In this document: one piece after another, positions 1 to 12,560 of the stretch | How the letters are laid out: every line of letters begins with the position of its first letter | Numbering within the stretch: the first letter of the stretch is position 1 | Assembly: GCF_016545825.1 (NCBI RefSeq) | Contig: NC_052614.1 | Location: 37,480,072 to 37,544,071 of the forward strand | DNA: 64,000 bases | Direction: 5' to 3' | Source of the DNA: Eucalyptus grandis | Taxonomy: Eukaryota > Streptophyta > Magnoliopsida > Myrtales > Myrtaceae | Made by a program: the position numbers and the translations under genes | The notes under the pieces: generated by a model | What the model was told of the DNA's origin: nothing | Seen by the model: only the letters and a program-made list of their open reading frames with translations | Database searches by the model: none

Positions 1-1842
1 ATTTGGACAAGTGTTGAGGCATTGAAAGCCACTTTAGGGACCCCTTTCTTCGGCTCACTTCTTCTCTTTCCCTTGGCTGCTTTCTCCACTATTGGTGTGC
101 CTTGAGAGCTTCAAAAACTAGAGAACCAAGCCAACAACCACCCTCCTCCATCGCACGCACACTAGAGCTCCTTGGCCGCCGTTTGCCCGTCATGCGCCTA
201 GCCGCGAGCACCACTTGCCCATCCACCTGTAGTCACTCATCCGCGCCTTCAACTGCCATCCCAACACCCTTGGACCACCGATGAAGTCCCTGGCCGCTGT
301 TCCGGCCACCATCCACCTTCGCCATCACCCGCCTAAGTCGCTGCAACCACCGCCACCCTTCCCGAGCCCTTTCAACCGTAATTTCCAGCTCCTTTGGCCA
401 AGGTCAGAACCGAGAGGCTAGTAGGGGTCTTGAAGCTTTGAGGCCCATTTTCAAGCTCTTCCAGGCCTCGTTGGGTGTCACCGCTTCGAAGTGTATTGCC
501 CGCCTTGGCGTTGCCATCGTCGTGGACTCACCGGATCACTAAATCGGTGAGTTTACTCACTAAACTCTGCTTAGGGAGTTTATGATGCTTAAGGGGTGTT
601 TAGATTAGGCTAAGCATGTTTAGGTGGTTAGATTAGCTTAGTTAAATGTTAATTAGTTTATGTGTTTGATTAGTTTAGTGGATGGATTAATTAGTCTAAT
701 TGGGCAATTAGATTAGTGTAAGCCTAATTAGACTTTTCATTAATTATTTTATATTTAAATAAAATTAATTTTCAGAAATTAATTAATAGTTTCGGAAATT
801 ATGTCGGGATTGCCGGTCGTTAGAATTTCATGCTGATCGCAGTGGTATGTTTAGTTTATGTAAATAAATGCTATTTTGTGAAATTGAGTGATGATTGTGA
901 AGTTTTGGTATTTAACTAAGAAAATACTAGGTGTTTAAGTGCCATAGCAGCTTGTGTCAGCATTGTATGTCAGGTTGTGTGAGCATTGTATGTCAGCTTG
1001 TGTGAACTTTGTATGTCAGCTTGTGTGAGCATTGCATGTCAGCTTGTAAGAGCAACGATCCATTTATCAGCTTGTGCGAGCTATCATCTATCTATAAGCT
1101 TGTGGGAGCTATCATCTATATATTTATTAGCTTGTGCGGGCTACCATCTATATCAGCTTGTGAGAGCATTGCATCCATTTAAGCTTGTGTGAGTAATGAT
1201 TGTATTGATGGATGAATAGATGGTATGAATTGATGATGGTGTCCTTTGTTTGGTATCAATTGAATTGATAGAATTGATGAATCGAGGTGTGTCAATAGTG
1301 CATGCTTGTGCGAGCAATGATTGATTGATTGAGTGTTTAAATTGTACTGACGTGCAGGAAGGAACTGAGGCAACGTAAGTCTTATGACTTGTGTGGTTAG
1401 GCTTCTAGGCGTATTTCCTTCTTAGTTGGAGTTTAAGGGGTGAATTTGTTGAGATATTGTCTCAGCCCGTCGTGGACTCAACATTTTCAGGTCCGTAGAT
1501 GGCGGTTGTGGATGACTTGAAGCCCCGGAGTCTGTGGAGGGGAGATTCAAAGGATCGGCGTATGTGTCCAGCTAGTTGGTCTTGTGACAGCTTCTTTTTG
1601 AGAGCCGGTCTTTTGTAGACATTTGTCTTTGGACTAGTTTGTATATAAACCAGAGTGTTTATAAAAACATGTTTTGGGTTGTGAATTGTTTCTCGCTTTT
1701 CTATCTCATATAATTGTTGTCAGGGGTAATCGTTCGCTTCCACATGTGTATTAAAATGAATGGGTCGGCGATGCGTCTTGGGACGTCACAAATTTATCGA
1801 CCACCGAGGGATAGGCACGCACTCGAGGATCGGAGCGTGACA
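1..1842 (+). mobile_element. 3' part of a Tekay-type LTR (E family), plus strand
   Basis: The last 100 bases closely resemble, in reverse complement, the outer end of element E's LTRs at 43876 and 56516. The shared text includes the run around 'cgaccaccgaggg' and a terminal TGACA at 1842. The block at 520-640, where a G+C-rich stretch meets 'ggtgagtttactcacta', matches the E LTR near 46490 and 63150 in reverse complement. E LTRs are about 3.35 kb without insertions, so about 1.5 kb should lie left of the window. No primer binding site follows 1842, so this is either a 3' LTR or a solo LTR. It contains no coding sequence. Confidence 0.75.
950..1200 (+). repeat. Minisatellite inside the LTR, unit about 23-30 bp
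   Basis: The core 'tatgtcagcttgtgtgagca' recurs about nine times with drift. The first units are about 23 bp and later ones are longer with an AT insert. Element E's LTRs have the matching minisatellite on the opposite strand (44755-44975, 57410-57476, 58639-58840, 62427-62540), so it is a family trait. A 68-codon frame over it is only the repeat being read through. Confidence 0.8.
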
Positions 1843-2240
1843 AAAATCCCTTTTTCAAATAATAAACCTTGCAACCCCCTCCCCTTTTTTTTTGTTCAAA
1901 ACATTTCGAAATAAATTCGTACGTGGTCACGTACGAATTTATCAACCCGTCAAACTTTGTACACTTTTACTATAAAACCTCATCGTTTTATTGAGCATAT
2001 AAAATTTGGCGTCCAAACCTGACAACTCATTGATTTTCTATTTTCCTTTCCAATCACCCCTTTTTAGAACTAAACTTGGGTAATCCCTTTTTTTTTCTTT
2101 AAAACTTTTGAAAAGAAATTCGTAGGTGCTCCCGTACTCAAAATTAATCCGTCAAACTTTGCACACACCTAGTTTAAAATCTCAATGTTTTATCGAGCAA
2201 ATAGGTTTTGGTGTCCAAACACTTTGCCCATAAGGCCATT
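1843..2240. repeat. Two diverged tandem copies of a roughly 200-bp unit
   Basis: The passage at about 1905-2030 (ttcgtacg, then gtcaaactttg, then a phrase ending gtccaaac) recurs at about 2115-2220 in the same order, with about 75-80 percent identity by eye. It resembles the 'tttttggcgtcaaaac' section of the A and E LTRs. It therefore probably belongs to the minus-strand LTR remnant that continues to 5081. Confidence 0.6.
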
Positions 2241-5081
2241 TTTTGCAATAATAATAGACAATCATCATAGAACAACCAATCACATAATATCACACATAAG
2301 TTCTAAGCACGCCAAAACTCAACCAAATCACAAAATATATGTTATCCAACAAGCAAGACACCAAGAACAACCACTAGACCACAACCGGCCCTCACCGGTA
2401 GAAATCGGGTCCACTCGCATGTCTCCAGGATTAATTCCAGAAACATAACTGAACGAGTTTAGAAAATTCTCAGACTTGAATATCTTATAAAGGACACTTA
2501 AACAAACATTTTTCATGCAGACATGTTGACCTAAATATTTCTAAAATAAGAGCAGTAAATCGCCCAAACTGTTACTAAAACTATGTCCATGTCCAGAAAT
2601 TATGTTTTCCGAAATTAGTTTGGCTCGAGGTCCAAAACTCATCCATTTGATATGAAATTTGATTATGTTAAACTTCAAGATGTGATGAAAAACTTTTGTG
2701 AAGAAACTATTTCGAAAATTGAACTCTAAGAGTTGATAAAAATCCTTTAAACACCGAAAGGTCACTGGTTCCAGTACAAACCGAGATTCTGCTTTACATG
2801 TAATGAAGCTGAAATCTTGTTCTTTTAAATCCATAAAATTTTGAGTAAACTATATGTCATAATTGAAGATTTTTAAGAAAATTTTTCAAGAAGGAAGCAA
2901 CCTCAAAATCATAGCACATTTTAACCCACGAAATCGCAAACAGCAAGGGTTCAGTAAAGCATCTACAGAGAAATCCACTAGATTGAGCTAAACCAACTTA
3001 ATTGACCTAACCATGGTCAATTAACCTAACCACAATTAACTACCCTAACCATGTTTAACTAACCTAACAAAAGTAAACTAACCTAACTAAGGTAAACTAA
3101 CCTAACCATGCTTGATTAACACTAATCCATCTTAGTACTAATCTAACCATGATTAAAACTAATATAAACACTCATTAAGCGCAATTAATGACCTAATCAA
3201 TTATTAGGGAGTTAACTCACCAGATTAGGATGGCAGCGGGCTCACGATGACGGCAACACGATGGTGGCGAGAACCAAAGGCTACCGTGTCTCGAACGGAG
3301 GCTCGACGGAGCTAGGGTTGGCCTTACAAGCTCACGGCCAAGATGAGCTAGGTTCGACTAGGGCTAGTCCTTGCTGTGGTGTGAAGATGGGTGATTCGGT
3401 AGGAGCTGAGCCGTTGGCCGTGACTCGGAATATTTAATATTTATGATTTTCCAAAAATCATAATATTCAAACAATCATTAAACAAACAATTAAAATCACA
3501 ATTTCACACAAATTCATGGTCAAATTTGCATTTCACATAATTTCCCAAATTTCCACAAAATACACACAATATTCGGATAATGGCCAGATTACACAGTTTT
3601 CGAATTAATTCAATTAAAATACTCATATGACCTCCGAAAATTCCCAAATTTTACAGGGTGATAGAAAACACATTTTCGTGCACTTTTCTATGGACTTCAA
3701 CAGAACCAAACGTCTCAAAGATCTAGCCGATTACCTAGGCTATACTTGTTCATTTCACTTCAAATTTGAGTATGTTGTAGTTTAGGATGTTACCTACAAC
3801 TTCTATGAAGACAACAAAGTGAGATCTCCAACAGAAATCAACATGCAACCAAGAAATCATCAAGAGGTCAGTAGGAAATTCGCAGATCTAAAGCCTCCGT
3901 GAAATAGAACTTTTTACCCCACATATCACTGGACGGTGAGTGGTGGAGCTGGCGGTGGAGTGGAGTTGGTGGTCATTCGGTGAGGTGATGGATGGAGCGG
4001 TGGCTGTATTGTTCTAGAGTTACGGGCTGAGTTGGATGTGAGGAGATGTGTGATCGGCAGCAGGGAAAAGGGGATTCGGGCTGGTGTGGAGTTGAGTTTG
4101 CTGCTGGTAGGGGTGGGGGGGAGAAAGAACATGAGGGGAGAATGAAAGAAGAAAGGAAGAAAAGAGATGGAGGGGAAATGGGCTACTCTCTGCTGGTGAT
4201 GGGAGGGCTGAACGTGAGAGATAGAGTGGAAAGAGATGGGAGAGAGAGAGGGAAAACCATGAAGTCAAGGGGATGGCCAATCAAAAACTTAGGGAAATAT
4301 CTACTTCACTCATCACAAATGCCCCAAAGTCTATGGCTCCACCAATGACCACTTTTTCCCTTATTCCTCCCAAACAAATCCTTTTTGGGGTAGAAAAATG
4401 CAATTCCACATCCCTATCGGAAGTTCCTCTTATTTTCCTTTTTGTCCGAAAATCGACTTTTCCGCAAAATTCCGGATGCGTCGAAATTTCTCTAAAAGAT
4501 GAGACGACGTCCAATAAATGAACCGTGACATGCTCGAACGTCTGATTTCCGAAACCGAATTTAATTTTGTGGTTAAAATCGACCGAATGCGACTTTAGTA
4601 CGACCTAACCTATTGGATAGCTTTTAAGGATTTTAGCGCGGTTGACCCGTGGTCGGTAATTTTCAATCTATGTTTGTGCATCTTCAAATCGTAGACGACC
4701 CTCGGTTGTCATAAAATTGTGAGGTTCTAATTACGTGTCCCAAGTATAATATTGATCGAAAATCGGGTTACTGCCGTTCGACACGAATATCGCAATCGTG
4801 CGGAACCACCCACAATTCGACTGTGTAATTGCACTGAATCGACTTATATTTGATTGCTAATCAATTATAAGGGTGTCATATTGACCCTTGCTGATTATTA
4901 TGGTCGAGCGGTCAATTTCCAGTCGAATTCTCTAGTCTATTGCGTTTATATCCCTTAACGGCTTCACTTAATAGATTAGTTAACTCGAGAGTGATCAGTT
5001 CTGAGTAAATTAACCATAAGCGTGTCGATGAAACAACCATTTCATATATCCAAATCATGGGTCAAATTTTAGGATGTCACA
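1843..5081 (-). mobile_element. Minus-strand chromovirus LTR remnant (mosaic)
   Basis: The right end at 5072-5081 is the reverse complement of the LTR start TGTGACATCCT seen in elements A and B. The section near 3200-3240 matches the other LTRs at their 'gagttaactcaccggatta' junction. The middle (about 3430-3900) instead resembles the LTR of element C at about 10900-11530, including shared phrases such as 'ttgttcatttcacttcaaattt'. A purine-rich tract lies at 4120-4260. The left part seems to be cut by the LTR ending at 1842. No gag or pol is attached. Whether it is a solo LTR or part of an element cannot be decided here. Confidence 0.55.
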
Positions 5082-6236
5082 TAAACTAATCGTCCAAATA
5101 TAGGAAAGAACGAAAACTGATTAGCTAATTGAAGAACAAAAATGACCTAAACTTAGTCTTTTAACGTTCCCCTAAGTTTTGGTCCTATGTCATATCTGCA
5201 CCTCCATCCTAAGAGAACGTGCTTGCAACTCTGTAATGTCTCCTAGCAAAATTGATTATTTATCATACAACACATTCATTTATCATACAACACCTTCAAC
5301 TTTGTTGAAAAAGATTGAAGAGGAGGTAACGATGAACATGATTTTCTATATGATCTCAATCATATCAAGTGATGATTTTGTATGGGGACCCCTTCTCATT
5401 TTTTATGTTGAAGTTCATCAAGTGGCCATTTAATTTGGACTCTATGTTCTCAGTTTTAGGGCCACTATTATCCTCTAAAAGCAATATTGCTCTAGGATTC
5501 AGACCACTGTCGATTCAGATCATCAATTCTGATTTTTAATGCCAAATTGTTCCTTCGTGATTCCATTCATGTTCATCTTTGCTTTAGTTTCTCTCTTTTG
5601 TCTTTTCATTTTAGAATGCTGTGAAATTCCTGTTAAGTTAGTTTAGGCATACACTCTTCGTGGTTCAATCGGAAGTTATGAGTAGCTTTGCTTTGATTTC
5701 TGCACCAGATTGTGGAAACGATTATATTGCTATATAGCGTAAGGATCCTTGAGAGACCGTGAAGTTTGCTGATCCTTTTGCATTACATGATCCCACCCTC
5801 GTCAAAATAAGACGGCGAGACCTTTTTGTTCTAGTGTGAAGCTATCAATTGGGTTAGGACGATCATTGAACTCAACGGCTGTCACTCACCGCTTGGGCTT
5901 GCTGGTTTGACTGTTTTGCGCAGCCCTATGATAAGAAATGGTGTAAGAACATTAATCTTTATTGAACATTGCTAATTTTTGCCAAAACATGAGGCGAAGA
6001 GTACTCAAAACAGAATGCAAATTTTCTCGACTTTGACCGACATTGCATGAAGACAAGAAACCACGAGGAAGATCGCATACTACAACTTTACTAATGAAAG
6101 AAGTTGAATAAGGACCATAAAAGAGACTTATCTTCGTGTAGTGTTTTGGGATCGTCTCTGATTAAGACTGGCCTAGTTCGTATTGCGAAATAAAGCGTTC
6201 ACGTTTCTATGGTCTCTGATCGTGACCGTTCAGTTA

Positions 6237-6390
6237 TGGACGATGCTTTTAAGGAAACATACTTCTTTGACTCTCAAATTGGAGTTCTGTGTTCCTTTCA
6301 TTTATAACCTGTTTGGACGATGCTTTTAAGGAAACATACTTCTTTGACTCTCAAACTGGAGTTCTGTGTTCCTTTCATTTATAACCTGTT
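6237..6390. repeat. Perfect-length tandem duplication, 2 x 77 bp
   Basis: 6237-6313 and 6314-6390 both begin tggacgatgcttttaagg and end ttataacctgtt. The only difference noticed is one base, aaattgg against aaactgg. The near identity implies a recent duplication compared with the decayed surroundings. Confidence 0.92.
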
Positions 6391-7077
6391 TATTGGAGGA
6401 GAATTTTGAAGCACATCGACTTAAGAAATCACTTTGTTTGATCTTTCATGACTTCAAGTCACCTTACCTTAAGGATTTGATCTCGCACCAGTAAAATCTT
6501 TGAGATGCACCCTTTGCATGTGCACATGCGTGCATCTCAGGCTAATATACGTCCTTAAATACGACCATTGATGGGTCCAACACGAGATTTTCCGGCGATC
6601 CAAGAATTTTGGTGCACTTAATGTACATGCGTCAATATCTCATGCACATACCTATAGATCCAGTTAGGAACTCGAAATTCGTTAGGATACTTGCAAGCTC
6701 AACTGCGTGACTCAATGTGGTGCTTATTATATTTTTTGTCATTTTCTCAAATGAAAGATGGTTAAAATGCACTGAAAATACTTGACATCATGCATCACAT
6801 CATGCATCAACCGTGTGATACTAGTACACAATTGTTGGTGTTTGTTTCGATAAACAAGCATACGTGTATAAGTAAATTAAGATCAAAAGTCTAATCACAG
6901 CAAAAGTAAAAATGCTTATACACGTGTTTCCAAAGCATTTTCGTGCATTTTAACAAAAACGCATAGAAGAGCTAAATGGGTTAATCATATTAACCTTGTA
7001 TCATGCTCCAAAATTGGTTTAGAAGTTTTTTTGGGTTCTAAGCACAAACGTCCGATGTGCTCACAGCAGAAGTTATG

Positions 7078-7240
7078 ATGTTCTTCAAACTCTGACCACA
7101 AACATTTGACACCTTCTAATAACACTGGTTCTGACGTCCTTGGATTCTTGACCATGAAAGTTTGACACCTTTCGATAATACTAGTTCTGACGTTCTTTAG
7201 ATGCCGAACGTCTGATCTCTTGATAGCTTCTGATGTTCTT
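7078..7240. repeat. Degenerate tandem repeat, unit about 56 bp
   Basis: Units start near 7078, 7134 and 7190. Each runs from 'gttctt' or 'gtcctt', through a ttgacacctt phrase, to 'ttctga'. The third copy is shortened. Identity between the first two is about 70 percent by eye. Confidence 0.55.
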
Positions 7241-7336
7241 CAAATCCAATCTCACAAGTGTTGGGCCTCTAGTTCAGACACACCACCAATGCTCACATTG
7301 AATAGAAGAGAGAAATTGAGAGATCTCAAAACTATA

Positions 7337-7341
7337 ATTGT
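7337..7341. repeat. Target-site duplication ATTGT, left copy (element B)
   Basis: ATTGT directly precedes the LTR start at 7342. The same five bases directly follow the last LTR base at 40888. Five bp is the usual Ty3/gypsy duplication length. Confidence 0.88.
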
Positions 7342-8767
7342 TGTGACATCCTGAAAATTTGACCCTGTTTCGATAATATGAAATGGGTTTTTCATCAACA
7401 TGCCTATAGCCCTTTTTCTTTGAGCTCATCACTCATGAGTTAACTGATCTATCAAATGAAACCGTTAAGGGATATAAATGCGACAGACTTGAGAATTCAA
7501 TCAGAAATCGACTACTTAACGATGATAATTGGCAAGGGTTAATACGGCACCGTTATAATCGATTAGTGACCGAATATAAGTCGATTTGATGGAATGGCGT
7601 AATTAAATTGTGGGTGATTTCACATAGTTGCAAAATTTGCATCGAACGACACTAACTCGATTTTCTGTCAATTTTGTACTCGGTACCTATAATTGAAACC
7701 TTGAGATTTTTATGACAACCGAGAGTTGCCTACGAGTCAGAGATGCACAAACGTGAATTGAAATTATTGACCACGGGTCAAACACGCTAAAATCCCTAAA
7801 AGCTACTCGGTAGGTTGGGTTGCGCTAAAATCGCATCCGGTTGATTTTAACCATGAAATTGAACTCGGTTTCAGGAATCGAACATTCAAGCGTGTCAAGA
7901 TTTATTTTTAGGACCTGATCTCATCTTTCGAGAAATTCCCATTGAGCTGGGAAATTTTACGAAAATCAATTTTGGTAAATTGGGAAAAGGAAAGGAAATT
8001 CGTATGGGCTGATTGGTGTGATTTTTGGCCACCAAAATGGATTATTTGGTGAGGAATTAGAGAGAAAACACCCATTGGTTGATGCCTTGACCTTTGAGGG
8101 CTGAATTAGAGGAATTTTGGGCTACCAAATTGAAGTAATTTGTGAAGAAACGGAGGAAATTCCTAGGGGCTGCTGTATTTTTGGCCTTCAAATTGACTTG
8201 TTTTGTGAAGATTTGAAGGAAAATCAGCCATTGGAGGTTGCCAAGTCTTCAAAGGTAGAAGACTTTGGGGCTAAACTACTCAAGTGCTTGGATATTTTGC
8301 ATGCAAGGTGATTGGCCTTCACCTTGACCTTCATGGCCCTTATCCCCAGTCCTTCTTCACCATGCAACCAGCCCCACTCCCTCCAGCAGAACCCTTTTGC
8401 TCTCTTCTTCTTCCTCAACTCCCCTTCCTCTCCATTCCTCCATTTTTCCTCTATGTTGCTATTGCTGCTCACCGCCACCCAACTGATCACCGCCCACCCA
8501 TCTAGCAGCTACAACAGCGCCCTTTTGGACTGCTCGTCCCTGCATCGTCTAGTTCAGCAACCGCCCGCAGCCACTCGACCGCCAGCCCACCAGCTCGCCA
8601 CCATTGTCAACTCGCGTCGCCATCGCTGCCTCTAGCCACTTTGGCCTATCGTTAGCCCCTCACCGCTCTAGCAGCACTGTCCCAACTTCACTTAAGCCGA
8701 ACCGCCTCAGCCCCGACTGGTTTAGCCCCTCCATAAAACCAGTTCTTCCAGTCAAGTCGTGAGGCTC
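7342..8767 (+). mobile_element. Element B 5' LTR, first piece
   Basis: The segment starts TGTGACATCC and follows the 3' LTR from 37527 almost base by base, for example in the shared 'ccctgtttcgataatatgaaatggg' region. It is interrupted at 8767 by element C. The flanking five bases are GGCTC here and GACTC at 20885-20889, a target duplication with one mismatch. The next part of the 3' LTR (about 38890-40280) has no counterpart on either side of C, so about 1.4 kb was lost from this LTR. Confidence 0.85.
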
Positions 8768-9579
8768 TGTAGCACCCCGAACCCTTCGGCGGTCACCACA
8801 AGCACCAATGTTACATCTTCTTACCCTTTCATCTATACTTAGTAGAAGCGTTGTTATTCACAGGCATTTTTTTTTTAAAAGCGGTCCCAGCACGACATTA
8901 CTAGCGGAAGCAAAATAAAGCATCACCATCTATCCCTCTACCAATCCATGATACCAATACACACCACTAATCACCATGATTTTATAAACAAGCCAGGACA
9001 CCTTATTTACATATACTTTCAAGATGGGACTCCCTTTTGGGTCGATACATAAAAGGAAAAGCTATGACTCTGCCATGTCCAACCTAAAATCCCAAAAAGA
9101 ACCCTCGACCCTCTACATCCATATACACAACCCCCATCATAGGTGTCGGCTAACTATCCAAAAAGAAACAGCCCCTACTCTTCACGCTCGGGCCTCACAC
9201 CTAGTCCGATGCGTTAGGCGGTGGCGGCGGCGGCATTCCTCTCATCACCCCATCGCGGCGAACATGGACAGAGACAAACTCCTGAACGACTGAGCCCCCA
9301 GCCAGGCCTATGTCGTAAGTGACAAAACAACGCACACGTATGTAGGTGAGTCCTAGCACAGAAGGACAGCTGACCTCCTCACACTCTACCTCGACGTCGG
9401 ACGGTAACCCGTAAAATGCACCCCGCGCGACGGTAGGAAGCGGCATACTGTTAATCTGAAATGTTGGTCCCCAAAGGGGTGAGTACAACCACTCAGCAGA
9501 TAAGGAATCCATTAACAACTCAATGCATCATGCAAATCATACATGCATTGCAGGCATTACTTACCTTGAAGCCATGCGC

Positions 9580-10165
9580 ATACTATCATGCGTCATCATA
9601 TCATGGTATCATTATATCATACATGTCATCATCATCATGGCATCGTTATATCATACATGTCATCATCATCATGGCATCATCATATCGTTCATGTCTAATC
9701 ACATATCATCATCATCACTATCATCATCATGCATATCATCATGCATGTCATCATGCCATATCATATATCATCATCACTATCACCATCATGCATGTCATCA
9801 TGCCTTATCATATATCATCATCACTATCATCATCATGCATATCATCATGCATATCATACCATATCATATATCATCATCACTATCATCATCATGCATATCA
9901 TACCATGGGTGATCATCATATCACATCACATATCATCATCATCATCATCATGCATATCAATGCATATCATACCATGGGTGATCATCATATCACATCACAT
10001 ATCATCATCATCATCATGCATATCATCATGCATATCATACCATGGGTGATCATCACATCACATCACATATCATCATCATCATCATGCATATCAATGCATA
10101 TCATACCATGGGTGATCATCATATCACATCACATATCATCATCATCATCATGCATATCATGCCAT
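9580..10165. repeat. ATC/CAT minisatellite in C 3' LTR
   Basis: Trinucleotide-like 'atcatcatc' text is organised into higher-order units of about 68 bp, each carrying 'ataccatgggtgatcatc'. Four such units lie between about 9900 and 10160, before a variant 'ccatgggttaatt'. The partner LTR has only two. The array expanded or contracted after the two LTRs were made identical at insertion. Confidence 0.88.
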
Positions 10166-10229
10166 GGGTTAATTTTCATCTTTATCTTTAAATTTGATCA
10201 CCACATCACCCATTTCTCAAATCATCAAT

Positions 10230-10545
10230 TTCATCATCCCCTCGGGCAAAGACCTCCGAGGCTTTCAGCATTCAGCCATCCCAGGCCACCGGGCATCCGG
10301 CCCCCCACATTCCGGGCATCTCGCATCCCAATTGGCATCACGAGGCATTCCCTTCGGGCAGAAACCTCCGACAGGGCTTCCGGCATTTACACTCTCTGGC
10401 CGGGCATCCCGCAGCCCAAATCCTGGCATTGCGAGGCATTTCCTTCGAGCAGAAACCTCCGACAGGGCTTCCGGCACCCCCACGTTCCGGGCATCCTGAA
10501 TCTCCCAGGGCCATCCGGCAATGCATCTCTATACATTCCGGGCAT
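10230..10545. repeat. G+C-rich 'GGGCATCC' module in C 3' LTR
   Basis: Repeated words such as 'gggcatcc', 'aaacctccgacagggcttccgg' (the start of each unit, shortened here) and 'cattccgggcat' form two to three imperfect units of about 90 bp. The same module sits in the partner LTR (18595-18905) and, in reverse complement, in solo LTRs F (49155-49470) and G (61060-61380). It is therefore a conserved LTR feature of this family. Confidence 0.75.
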
Positions 10546-11879
10546 TATCCTCCACCACAACCACCTCCTCACTTATCATTATCCACACTTATCATTATTT
10601 TGATCTCAATTTAACATGGCATATGGCGTGACATCAAACAAGTCATACTTGGCATAAGATTCACACATGCATCTCAATTCGATGTCATACATACACCAAG
10701 ACTTTATCACACATGCAACATAGATAAATTAAATGGAATCTAAGGCCAATAAAATAATCTATTTTATTTTATTTTACTTTATTTTTTATTTATTTATTTA
10801 TTATTTATTATTTATTATTTCATTAAATTTAATATCTAAAAATTCCCAAAATTATAAAAAATTCAAGCAATTATTAAACAAACCAATAGGATGATAATTA
10901 CATGCAACATTCATGGCCAAATTGATTTTTTACACAATCTCACATTTTTCACAAACATCCTATGATTCTCGGATGAAACCAGAATGCACGGTTTCAGAAG
11001 AAATTCAACTAAAATATCCATATGGCCTCCAAAAATTATGAAATTTTACTGGTTTTACTCAAGACATTTTCGTACAACTTTCATGCAGAACTCCAAACCA
11101 GATTCCTTTTAGATTATTTTATACAGTCTCACGAAACTTCTGGATCCATTACCGCATCGTCCAGTGTATACCTCTCCGAAATATTGAGTTTTGGCCTACC
11201 TATTCTCTTTCGTTTCCTCTGAAATTTGGATATGTTATACATCAAGATGTCCTATACAAGTTTAATGAAGAGATCTAAGTCAAATAACCAGAATATGGTC
11301 ACCATTTAGGTCCATGAAGTCTCGGGTGTCTCGGAATACATCACCAGAATCACCGTCTTCAAGATCTAGTCGATTTACCAAGGTATAATTGTTCATTTCA
11401 CTTCAAATTTGGTTATGTTGTATTTTAAGATGTTCCCTACAACTTTCATGGAGAAATCGAAGTGAGATTCTCAACAAAAACCAACATGCAACCACGAATC
11501 CAGCAAGAGGTCAGTAAAAACTTTCCAGATCTGAGGTCTCCGTAGGATGAGACTTTAGCCCCACAAATCTCCATCATTTTCCACGATATTTTAGTATGTT
11601 GTAGTACAAGATGTTAGCTAAAACTTTAATGAAGAAATTGAAGTCAAAATCGGACTCTAAACACACATGCAATCTCAAACAATATTCTGACTCACACGGT
11701 CCGAACAAGAACAGTCATGCCTTTCAAAAATAAACCAACCGTACCTCGGTTTTTCTCACTTAAACGCCCAAAAATTCAACATGCAAGCAACATACAAACA
11801 TGCAAGAGAAGCTAGAGGACTCCCACTTGCCTCTAGACCGGCCGGTCGACAGCGTGGGGCGGCGAACACGGCGGCACAC

Positions 11880-12000
11880 GGCGGCTCCTCCTCCTCTCTC
11901 TCTCGGCCTCCCCCTCTTTCTCTCGAAATCTCTCTCTCTCTCTCACCCTCTCTCTCGGCCAAATGGGAATCCGGCCACCCCTCTCTCTCTCTTCCCTCTT
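11880..12000. repeat. CT-rich tract in C 3' LTR
   Basis: Runs of ctctctctct and 'ctctctcggcc' fill this stretch. The partner copy is at 20240-20360. On the element's own strand it is a GA tract. Comparable GA tracts occur in F (47640-47750) and in the LTR remnant (4120-4260). A promoter or 5'-UTR role is possible but not shown. Confidence 0.7.
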
Positions 12001-12525
12001 ACACCCCCAAACTCTCATCATTGATAATCATTACTTGCCTTAACCATGGCCAATGCATGGCCTTCTTCCCTAAGCCAATACATGAGAGTCTAGTGCCACT
12101 TGTCCTATTGGATTTTTGAATTTGGGCTTGGGCTTCTTGTGGCCGGTCGACCACCTCCTCTTGCGCCTCTATTGGGCCGGCCAACTTGGCCCATTAAAAG
12201 CTTAGGCCAATGGGCCTAAGGCCCATCCTAAAAATTGACATTTTTCCCCCTTTTTTTTTTTTTGAATTTCTTCTATAAATATTTTCAATTTTCAATTTTT
12301 CATCATAGCCAAAGTCTTGGGACATCTTGTTTATTGAAATTTAATTTATAAAGCATATGGCCAAGCATAGGTTATTAATCTATCATATTTAAATTCTCAC
12401 AATCATATGCACAAATCATCTATTTAAGAGACTAATGACTAAAGCATAAGCCATGGGAAATTTTATCACCTAATTAGAGATTTTAACACACCTTATGGCT
12501 TGTCATTAAATTTTGGGATGCCACA

Positions 12526-12540
12526 ACTCTCCCCTCCTTA
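12526..12540 (-). promoter_or_regulatory. Polypurine tract of element C
   Basis: On the minus strand the bases directly upstream of the 3' LTR read AAGGAGGGGAGAGT and then TGTGGCA. This is where plus-strand DNA synthesis is primed in LTR elements. Confidence 0.8.
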
Positions 12541-12560
12541 GAGAATTTCGTCCTCAAAAT

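Larger units (their letters stand above)
5082..7341. other. Non-coding flank, no gene recognised
   Basis: Only short, mutually incompatible reading frames occur, the longest being 84 codons at 5179-5433 with no recognisable motif. The segment has moderate base composition and no LTR or primer-site signature I can support. It holds the 77-bp duplication at 6237-6390 and the 56-bp array at 7078-7240. It is the left target-side flank of element B and should have been continuous with 40894 onward before B inserted. Confidence 0.6.
8768..12525 (-). mobile_element. Element C 3' LTR (3758 bp)
   Basis: The segment begins TGTAGCACCCCGAACCC in plus coordinates and ends GGGATGCCACA. It aligns along its length with 17348-20884. 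The extra 221 bp come mostly from more copies in the ATC/CAT-rich array (9580-10165). A pyrimidine-rich CT tract, a G+C-rich 'gggcatcc' module and AT-rich stretches follow one another as in the partner LTR. Reading frames inside, including one of 380 codons, are repeat read-through. Confidence 0.92.

Noticed and set aside
9580..10165. CRISPR-like array of short regular repeats
   Set aside because: The units are simple ATC/CAT minisatellite without unique spacers, in a plant LTR.
9461..10603. 380-codon open frame rich in His, Ile and Ser
   Set aside because: It is read-through of the ATC/CAT array and G+C module of an LTR. It is not open in the same way in the partner LTR, and it has no domain.
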